From the NCBI GenBank assembly GCA_025963615.1, contig JAOQAL010000190.1, positions 1 to 10,333 on the forward strand: a DNA stretch of 10,333 nucleotides, written 5' to 3'. Source of the DNA: Chitinophagaceae bacterium. GTDB taxonomy: Bacteria; Bacteroidota; Bacteroidia; Chitinophagales; Chitinophagaceae. This document shows positions 6,835-10,333 of the stretch, piece after piece. Both the position numbers and the translations under genes were made by a program. Position 1 is the stretch's first letter. Each line of letters opens with the position of its first letter. The notes under the pieces are model-generated. The model saw only the letters and a program-made list of their open reading frames with translations. It searched no databases and had not been told where the DNA came from.

Positions 6835-8853
6835 TCATTCGACCACCACCATACTATGTATCGCCAGTTGCGGCACCTTTACAGTTATCTTATCCTTGAT
6901 AAAAGTATATTGCAATTCTTTATGTTCTGGTTCCAGCATCACCCGGGAAGGTCTGCTGTGTTTTATTTCAATCGTCAAGGGACCCACAACAGGAACTTCA
7001 TCATAAGCATAAATAGTTTTATTAGCATGCTGGCCACCGGTATTAATAAGATGTATAATCATTTTCCGATCCAGCCTGTTAACTACAACATGCACCAGGT
7101 GCGACCCTTTTACGTTAACTACAGGATCTTTGAATAGTTCATGCACCAGATCATTCAGGAAATCACGTTCTGTAGTGGATTGATTATCCTGATAATTATT
7201 CCCCATATCCATGAACACACAGGCAATTTGTCCGCTGCCGTATTTTGCTATGGAAGCGGCAGGAATTGAATGAAACCGAAAATCCTGTCCGTCATATAAT
7301 CCACCAACTGGTTTTGTATCTTTCAATAGAACGGCAGGCTGGGCTAAACCTTCAAGGGCGGCCATATTTCCATTCAATCCAAGGTATCTGGTAGCGCTGG
7401 TTGGTTGGGCTTTGAATTCAACAGCACCTTCTTTTTCAAACATACGGGTAGCTTTAGCACCGATCACCAGGAGTTTGCCGCCCTGGCTCACATAATTTAA
7501 CAGCTCATCCCGGAACGAAGGAAGCAGGTAATCCCATTCAGGAATTACAATAAGCGGGTATTGGTTCATGTTACCCTGCAGGTGATGCTCCATCAAAACT
7601 TCAATGGACTGCTGAGCATCCAACAATGCTGTTGTGATTCCACGAATAGCACGAAGCCCATCGGAAGAAAATAAAGACCCCCTGTTTCGCCTGTGAGCCT
7701 CTCCACTATATAATACAGCGATCTGTGGTACCGGTGCAGCGCCCTTGCAGAATTGTCTACGTAGCCGCATAAAATCACCAAGCCCTTTCATGACCGGTAT
7801 CTGCCATGGCTTTATTGACGCATCCCGATTTTGGGTAAAATAACATTGAAAGCCGCCACCGACCGCAATGATCTCTGCAGCTTCCTGTGTTAACTGAACA
7901 ATTGACTTTTGTGTTTGCAGCGTATTCCGATCCCAGCTCATGGTAAATCCCCAGGACATAATATCCCAGGGTTTATTATATTTTCTTGCCTGTGAAGCAA
8001 TACACCGGGCTTCAAATGCGGCATTATTCACACTGTTGTCAGGAGTTAAGTCACCGGAAATAAAATCTACGTCTACCGTTACAGGCTGTGGCATGAACGA
8101 AGAAAAAGCCCAGTTGCTGGCCACCTGGAAATCTGGATTAAACTGGTGAATCGCCCGGGTATAATGTTGCACATAATCTAAAAAAGACTTCCGGTTAAAA
8201 TCCATGAATTCGGCATAACCTGAATCATTTGAAGAACGCGGAACTGTAATAATGCCTGTTTGGCGGGAGAATTCTTTTAATGATGCCGGGCTATAATCGG
8301 GAACCGTTGCCCAGCAATCGCCATCAATCCAGGCGCCATTCAAACCGTATTCCTTACTAAGTTCTTTTAACTGCGGGATCAGCAATTGGTCTGTATAGGC
8401 ACTGTGAACAGACGTATTATTTGAATCTATCTTTCCTTCGGCATTTACTACTCCCCAATCCGGGTGAAGCTGAATAGCCTGCACATCATATATTCCGGAA
8501 TAATGAACATATAAAGCAACACCATGCTTTGCCGTACCATCACGCCAGATCCGTAAAGGATCTTTGACAAAACTTCCCGCGGGTGTACCCACTTTAGTAG
8601 GATAACTTGAAATGCCGGGATGTCCTTTGCAATCCACCTGCACAAAATCAGGTTTTACCAGGGTCAGTAAGGAATCAATCATACCGGACGTTAAGGTCTC
8701 CCCTATATTTTTATCCTGTTTCCCTGCATGAAAATCAAAATGCAAACCAAAGAAACTGTCCTTTCGCTTAAGGGGTACCGCGTTCTTTTGACTATTTACA
8801 ACCTGCCCGCTAATGAGTACAATCAATAAAATAAATATCCGGACTAAAGACAT
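6835..8853 (-). CDS. Exported GHL6-type glycoside hydrolase with GH42-like trimerisation domain
   Basis: I take the ATG at 8851-8853, giving 672 residues. A TTG four codons upstream (8863-8865) is in frame, but the ATG directly begins a good signal peptide (MSLVRIFILLIV) with cleavage between Ser21 and Gln22. Residues about 34-370 look like a TIM-barrel hydrolase: HFDFHAGK (38-45), SYPTKVG (83-89), LYVHYSGIY, then WIDGDCW (175-181), whose Asp177 and Asp179 are candidate active-site residues. MSWGFTMSW (299-307) forms a later strand. Residues about 376-520 form a glutamine-amidotransferase-like fold as in the GH42 trimerisation domain (YPLIVIPEWDYLLPS, GGKLLVIGA). Residues about 581-672 are a beta-sandwich. 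This order resembles GHL6/GH151-type enzymes, which include alpha-L-fucosidases; that activity here is inference. It is probably a periplasmic or secreted exo-glycosidase. It is divergent from the sugar oxidoreductase gene. Confidence 0.8.
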   Translation of the reverse strand: MSLVRIFILLIVLISGQVVNSQKNAVPLKRKDSFFGLHFDFHAGKQDKNIGETLTSGMIDSLLTLVKPDFVQVDCKGHPGISSYPTKVGTPAGSFVKDPLRIWRDGTAKHGVALYVHYSGIYDVQAIQLHPDWGVVNAEGKIDSNNTSVHSAYTDQLLIPQLKELSKEYGLNGAWIDGDCWATVPDYSPASLKEFSRQTGIITVPRSSNDSGYAEFMDFNRKSFLDYVQHYTRAIHQFNPDFQVASNWAFSSFMPQPVTVDVDFISGDLTPDNSVNNAAFEARCIASQARKYNKPWDIMSWGFTMSWDRNTLQTQKSIVQLTQEAAEIIAVGGGFQCYFTQNRDASIKPWQIPVMKGLGDFMRLRRQFCKGAAPVPQIAVLYSGEAHRRNRGSLFSSDGLRAIRGITTALLDAQQSIEVLMEHHLQGNMNQYPLIVIPEWDYLLPSFRDELLNYVSQGGKLLVIGAKATRMFEKEGAVEFKAQPTSATRYLGLNGNMAALEGLAQPAVLLKDTKPVGGLYDGQDFRFHSIPAASIAKYGSGQIACVFMDMGNNYQDNQSTTERDFLNDLVHELFKDPVVNVKGSHLVHVVVNRLDRKMIIHLINTGGQHANKTIYAYDEVPVVGPLTIEIKHSRPSRVMLEPEHKELQYTFIKDKITVKVPQLAIHSMVVVE

Positions 8854-8881
8854 AAGATGGTTCAATAAAAAATGGATAATT

Positions 8882-8911
8882 ACCGGCTGAATGACCGGCT
8901 TTTAGCTGAAT
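8882..8911. promoter_or_regulatory. Short direct repeats in the hydrolase/oxidoreductase divergent region
   Basis: ACCGGCT occurs twice (8882-8888 and 8894-8900) with a 12-base period, and GCTGAAT twice (8886-8892 and 8905-8911). They lie 29 to 58 bases upstream of the hydrolase ATG in the 181-base gap that both divergent genes must use as promoter. Tandem half-sites about one helical turn apart could bind a regulator, but the units are short. No consensus -33/-7 pair was found here for either gene. Confidence 0.25.
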
Positions 8912-9034
8912 AAATATACATTAACATTTCTGGCTAAATTTTTATGCCGTAAAACAATACGCTAATTGATATAATTTCGCGGTCTGGTAACGGCCTGATA
9001 GTTTACCTCGAAATAAATATAAAAACATAATACG

Positions 9035-10018
9035 ATGAACGAAATACAATGGGGCATGATTGGTTGCGGAAATGTAACAGAAAAGAAGAGCGGCGCCCCG
9101 GCTATCAATAAAGTGCCGCATTCCAAATTAGTGGCTGTCATGGCGAGAAAAGCCGGGAAAGCAAAAGATTATGCTCAACGTCATGACATACCAACCTGGT
9201 ATGACCAGGCTGACGATTTAATAAATGATCCTCAGGTCAACGCGGTTTATATCGCGACCCCCCCGGATGTACATCTTGAATATACAAGGAAAGCGTTGCA
9301 GGCGGGAAAGCCGGTATATGTGGAAAAGCCAATGGCGAGAAATTTTAGCGAATGCGAAGAAATGAACAGGATAAGCCGGGAAACCGGGGTTCCGCTTTTT
9401 GTAGCTTACTACCGGCGTACCCTACCCTATTTTCTGAAACTGAAGGAACTGATCGATCAGAAAATAGTGGGTGACGTACGGCTGATCAATATAGCCTTGC
9501 ACTCGCAGCCCTATGAAGAAGAAGTGGGCGAAGATCCAAAACCACGCTGGAGGGTTTTTCCCGAAATTTCCGGTGGTGGCCATTTTCATGACCTGGCGTC
9601 GCACCAGTTTGATTTCCTGGAATATGCTTTTGGAAAAATAAAACAAGCAAAAGGAATTGCACGTAATCAGGCAGGCCTGTACAAAGCAGATGATATAGTA
9701 GTAGCCGATTTCGAATTTGAGTCAGGCATAGTAGGCTCGGGCCACTGGTGCTTTACCGTCAATAAAGAACAGCGTATCGATCAGGGCCAGATTATCGGTT
9801 CGAAAGGAAAAATTATCTTTTCCTTTTTTGAAAGCAGCATTATAAAAGTAGAGACGGCGCTGGGCATTGAAGAATATAATGTTCCGTATCCTCCGCATGT
9901 ACAACAGCCATTACTGGAAACGATTGTAAAAGAATTAAGAGGCGAAGGCCAATGTCCCAGTACCGGTGAAACCGGCGCACGGGCTAATTTCATCATGGAT
10001 TGTATCACGGCTCCGTAA
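9035..10018 (+). CDS. Gfo/Idh/MocA family NAD(P)-dependent oxidoreductase
   Basis: This encodes 327 residues from an ATG at 9035 to a TAA at 10016-10018. There is no signal peptide, so it is cytoplasmic. The N-terminal Rossmann domain (about 4-125) shows the dinucleotide-binding G-M-I-G-C-G (7-12), then NAVYIATPPDVH (69-80) and the family signature VEKPMARN (96-103) with catalytic Lys98. The C-terminal substrate domain includes GGGHFHDLASHQFDFLEY (180-197), where Asp186 and His190 occupy the usual catalytic positions. Family members oxidise or reduce sugars, inositols and their derivatives; the substrate here cannot be read from sequence. It ends a little short (MDCITAP) compared with many relatives, which run a few residues further, but all core motifs are present. 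Its divergence from the exported hydrolase suggests, without proof, that it acts on sugar released by that enzyme. It lacks the Tat-type signal common in GH109 glycosidases of this fold. Confidence 0.93.
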   Translation: MNEIQWGMIGCGNVTEKKSGAPAINKVPHSKLVAVMARKAGKAKDYAQRHDIPTWYDQADDLINDPQVNAVYIATPPDVHLEYTRKALQAGKPVYVEKPMARNFSECEEMNRISRETGVPLFVAYYRRTLPYFLKLKELIDQKIVGDVRLINIALHSQPYEEEVGEDPKPRWRVFPEISGGGHFHDLASHQFDFLEYAFGKIKQAKGIARNQAGLYKADDIVVADFEFESGIVGSGHWCFTVNKEQRIDQGQIIGSKGKIIFSFFESSIIKVETALGIEEYNVPYPPHVQQPLLETIVKELRGEGQCPSTGETGARANFIMDCITAP

Positions 10019-10127
10019 ACCGGTCTTTCGCTGGCGGCCTTACGCATGTTATATTTCACAGGCTTTAAGCCCTCAGGAGGATCTCATCATACGCAGGATT
10101 TTGTGCCTGAAATTTTCTGCCGTTACC

Positions 10128-10158
10128 TTTGCAAAAAAATGATGCCTTTATCTATTTG
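10128..10158 (+). promoter_or_regulatory. Bacteroidota-type promoter for proB
   Basis: TTTG at 10128-10131 is followed after exactly 19 bases by TCTATTTG at 10151-10158, one mismatch from the TAnnTTTG -7 consensus. The spacing is the phylum's standard. Transcription would start near 10165, leaving about a 50-base AT-rich leader before the proB ATG at 10218. It would make proB independent of the oxidoreductase gene upstream. Confidence 0.5.
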
Positions 10159-10217
10159 CGTCGGATTAAAAATTAATCATTAAAATGTAAAATCATTGTT
10201 GATAACAGCGGCATTAT

Positions 10218-10333
10218 ATGAAGCAAAAAAAAGTATTGATAATTAAACTGGGCACAGCGGTTATAACAAACAGTGAAGGCGAAGTAGACAATGCCATTAT
10301 TAAAAAGATATCCGATGAAGTTGCACAACTGAA
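10218..10333 (+). CDS. proB: Glutamate 5-kinase, N-terminal part (cut by window end)
   Basis: From the ATG at 10218 the frame is open to the edge, giving 38 complete codons: MKQKKVLIIKLGTAVITNSE and on through EVAQL. The hydrophobic strand followed by K-L-G-T-A-V-I-T-N and then G-E-V-D is the phosphate-binding start of amino-acid kinases, and this exact form is characteristic of glutamate 5-kinase. The enzyme phosphorylates glutamate in the first step of proline synthesis in the cytoplasm. ProA would be expected nearby downstream, outside the window. No Shine-Dalgarno sequence is seen, as is normal for this phylum. Acetylglutamate kinase (ArgB) is the main alternative, but its N-terminus usually reads VIKIGG-type rather than KLGT. 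Confidence 0.85.
   Translation, partial: MKQKKVLIIKLGTAVITNSEGEVDNAIIKKISDEVAQL

Noticed and set aside
6826..7137. Plus-strand open frame of 103 codons opposite the hydrolase 3' end
   Set aside because: It overlaps the end of the hydrolase on the other strand and has no recognisable features.
8851..8865. TTG start for the GHL6-type hydrolase
   Set aside because: The in-frame ATG four codons later gives a normal signal peptide; the TTG adds only four residues with no supporting ribosome site.
9035..10018. GH109-type NAD-dependent glycosidase rather than a dehydrogenase
   Set aside because: It shares the Gfo/Idh fold but lacks the export signal common in GH109 and is closer in length and motifs to ordinary sugar oxidoreductases.

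Overview
The window looks like chromosomal DNA of a Bacteroidota member, most plausibly a Chitinophagaceae-like or related soil or plant-associated genus. The grounds are AT-leaning coding sequence, starts without Shine-Dalgarno sequences, a TTTG-N19-TAnnTTTG type promoter at the right end, several exported proteins whose predicted mature N-terminus is Gln, and gene families typical of the phylum (GH20 lipoprotein, macroglobulin/plug protein, DUF3500, GHL6-type hydrolase). The species assignment is inference.

Layout. At the left edge is the 3' end of a plus-strand class-III aminotransferase gene of the ArgD/RocD type (1-81). At the right edge is the 5' end of a glutamate 5-kinase gene, proB (from 10218). 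Both belong to arginine/ornithine/proline metabolism. Between them lies about 10.1 kb of unrelated, mostly cell-envelope genes. These are, on the minus strand, an exported DUF3500 protein (90-1109) and a GH20 beta-N-acetylhexosaminidase lipoprotein (1330-2889). Next, on the plus strand, is an 809-residue macroglobulin-like/TonB-plug protein without a barrel (3237-5666). Then on the minus strand come a 76-residue lipoprotein (5831-6061), an SMR-family efflux protein (6311-6631) and a large exported GHL6-type glycoside hydrolase (6835-8853). Last, on the plus strand, is a Gfo/Idh/MocA oxidoreductase (9035-10018), divergent from the hydrolase.

How the genes may work together. The GH20 enzyme would remove terminal beta-GlcNAc/GalNAc outside the cytoplasm, and the GHL6-type enzyme resembles fucosidase-like hydrolases. 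The cytoplasmic oxidoreductase is typical of sugar oxidation or reduction. Together they suggest scavenging of amino-sugar or fucose-bearing glycans. There is no SusC/SusD pair and no recognisable regulator, so this is not a standard polysaccharide utilisation locus. The macroglobulin/plug protein, the DUF3500 protein and the small lipoprotein have no known biochemical role.

Non-coding structure. The divergent gap 2890-3236 holds a well-formed minus-strand intrinsic terminator that belongs to no visible gene, and two short palindromes just before the macroglobulin/plug gene. The gap between the GH20 and DUF3500 genes holds three copies of one 7-base arm that can form two mutually exclusive hairpins. 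The other gaps hold short repeats of uncertain meaning. No transposase, integrase, CRISPR array, rRNA or tRNA was seen. I see no defence system or clear novel multi-gene machine. The oddest single gene is the barrel-less macroglobulin/plug protein.
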